From: an uncultured delta proteobacterium
Lineage (GTDB): Bacteria; Desulfobacterota; Syntrophorhabdia; Syntrophorhabdales; Syntrophorhabdaceae
Length of the DNA: 14,032 bases
Direction: 5' to 3'
Assembly (NCBI GenBank): GCA_903872255.1
Contig: CAIQJW010000224.1
Span: 1 to 14,032 of the forward strand
In this document: piece by piece, positions 13,143-14,032 of the stretch
Layout: every line of letters starts with the position of its first letter
Numbering within the stretch: position 1 is the first letter of the stretch
Made by a program: the position numbers and the translations under genes
Notes under the pieces: generated by a model
Told to the model about the DNA's origin: nothing
Database searches by the model: none
What the model saw: only the letters and a program-made list of their open reading frames with translations

Positions 13143-13314
13143 CTTTTAATATCAGCAGGTTACAAAGTTTTCCCCGCTCCAGGCAGTATTTTCCCCAACA
13201 TTGACCATAAAAACAAAACCGGTTTTCAGGTCCTTACCGGGACCGCTATTGTCTCGATAATGAGATGGTAATGATTATCCAATGGATCCGTTTCCCCGTG
13301 GCGCGTTGAAAGAT

Positions 13315-13521
13315 CTATTTGTCTTTCAGTCTTTTGATCGCCTCCAGAATATCAACGGACAGGAACAGGGAGGCGGAACAAAAGATCCCCTTCGCCAGGA
13401 AATACCAGGCTATCGGATCGGTGTCAAATTTGCCCTTGAAGACACCGTTGCCCAGCAGGAAGGCATACACGCAAATCCCAAAGACAATAAGCCCCAGCAT
13501 TCGTACAATGGTTTTCTTCAT
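13315..13521 (-). CDS. Small two-helix membrane protein, unknown function
   Basis: 68 residues from an ATG with AAGGGG upstream at good spacing. Two hydrophobic segments are visible: IVRMLGLIVFGICVYAFLLG (5-24) and WYFLAKGIFCSASLFLSVDI (39-58), joined by a polar loop with GKFDTDP, with a basic C-terminal KRLKDK. KK near the start and the basic tail suggest both termini are cytoplasmic. No known family is recognised. It stands alone between tRNA-Arg and the transposase remnant. Confidence 0.65.
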   Translation of the reverse strand: MKKTIVRMLGLIVFGICVYAFLLGNGVFKGKFDTDPIAWYFLAKGIFCSASLFLSVDILEAIKRLKDK

Positions 13522-13703
13522 TTGTGCCCCTTTTCAAAGTATTCTATTTCTCCTAAGATATTATCAATACGCATCTGATCGCGATACTGCGCATATTTTC
13601 CACCATGCAGTGTCTTTTTACAATCGTTCGCTATCGTTAACAACGCTATCTTTGTTTTACTACAAAATATATCGCAGCGGCAGGCACAAAAAACAGGCCC
13701 TAA

Positions 13704-13715
13704 GGGGACGTTCCC
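13704..13715. repeat. REP-like palindrome next to a probable REP-associated transposase
   Basis: GGGGACGTTCCC can fold as a 5-pair hairpin (G-C x3, one G-T, A-T) around CG. It lies 21 bases beyond the stop codon of the HTH/transposase-tail gene. Similar GGGGAC...TCCC palindromes accompany REP-associated tyrosine transposases in other bacteria. Only one copy was noticed in the window. Confidence 0.4.
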
Positions 13716-13736
13716 AAGAAAGCAAGAAACTTATCT

Positions 13737-14032
13737 TCAGATGAGCTTCAATCCCTTCATCTCCGCAATATTCTTTCCTCTTTTCACGGCTAAACCGATG
13801 GCTTGCCCGGAAATCCCAAAACGGACGGAGAGCTCCTTAAGCGTGGTATTAAGTTCCCTAACGGCGAAGAAACAGAAGACGCTTCTCGCCTCGACCAGGT
13901 TTTTGTGCCTTCCCCGGCAATAGAGGTCTCGTTCGGACATTTCATAAAGCTCGCATATTCTTCTTTCAATCGCGCCGATGTCGATTCCGGATTGTTTCAT
14001 TTCGTAGCGCCGGGTCATTCTCTCTTCCGCCC
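13737..14032 (-). CDS. DnaA-like HTH domain, probable C-terminal part of a REP-associated (IS200-like) transposase
   Basis: The frame has an ATG at 14018 but stays open to the window edge (codons for AEER precede it), so this is most likely the C-terminal part of a longer protein starting beyond 14032. The visible part reads GIDIGAIERRICELYEMSER, then DLYCRGRHKNLVEARSVFCF and FAVRELNTTLKELSVRFGIS. It matches the DnaA domain IV type of helix-turn-helix (GR-x-x-x-LVEAR-x-x-x-x-x-x-VREL) found at the end of some Y1/REP-associated tyrosine transposases. The catalytic HUH domain is not in the window. A free-standing 93-residue HTH protein is the alternative. Confidence 0.65.
   Translation of the reverse strand, partial: AEERMTRRYEMKQSGIDIGAIERRICELYEMSERDLYCRGRHKNLVEARSVFCFFAVRELNTTLKELSVRFGISGQAIGLAVKRGKNIAEMKGLKLI

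Noticed and set aside
13258..13281. Fur-box-like sequence (GATAAT...ATTATC)
   Set aside because: Only the outer hexamers fit the consensus and no gene starts downstream in a suitable position.

Overview
The window (about 14 kb, moderately GC-rich) looks like chromosomal DNA from an anaerobic Gram-negative bacterium of the Desulfobacterota/'Deltaproteobacteria' type, possibly near Syntrophorhabdia. This is inferred from gene content only: an Mla outer-membrane lipid system, a CoxL-type molybdenum hydroxylase, a PAC2 protein, a MinD-like ATPase and a REP-type transposase tail. Coding density is high, starts are often TTG or GTG, and Shine-Dalgarno (SD) sites are strong.

Layout. 1-2842 (minus): an mlaE-mlaF-mlaD-mlaC operon with overlapping or touching genes, driven by a perfect sigma70 consensus promoter at 2937-2965. 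mlaC runs off the left edge. MlaF carries an unusual C-terminal degenerate GGDEF domain. 3057-5291 (minus): a PAC2-family protein and, upstream of it, a MinD/ParA-like ATPase with an N-terminal J-like domain. 5324-5375: a heptamer-based inverted repeat. 5379-9759 (minus): a tightly coupled operon for a three-subunit molybdenum hydroxylase (FAD, 2Fe-2S, Mo subunits; GTGA and ATGA stop/start overlaps) that ends in a duplicated alpha/beta-barrel-like protein. 9957-10169 (plus): a ThiS/MoaD-like sulfur carrier, divergent from that operon, followed by a possible ATA-initiated microprotein. 10393-11172 (plus): an alpha/beta hydrolase with its own promoter. 11204-11389 (minus): a small helical protein. 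11672-12892 (minus): a GltP-type acidic amino acid symporter. 13069-13142 (plus): tRNA-Arg(ACG) with a strong promoter. 13315-13521 (minus): a small two-helix membrane protein. 13737-14032 (minus): the DnaA-like HTH tail of a probable REP-associated transposase, cut by the right edge, with a short REP-like palindrome just beyond its stop codon.

The genes form several independent units: lipid transport, molybdenum-dependent oxidation of an unknown substrate, amino acid uptake, and two or three poorly understood soluble proteins. The best candidates for undescribed biology are the ABC ATPase-GGDEF fusion in the Mla operon, the J-domain-MinD ATPase next to PAC2, and the barrel protein tied to the molybdenum hydroxylase. 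I see no CRISPR array, rRNA, phage module or intact insertion sequence. No stretch over 300 bases lacks a gene; the longest is 11390-11671.
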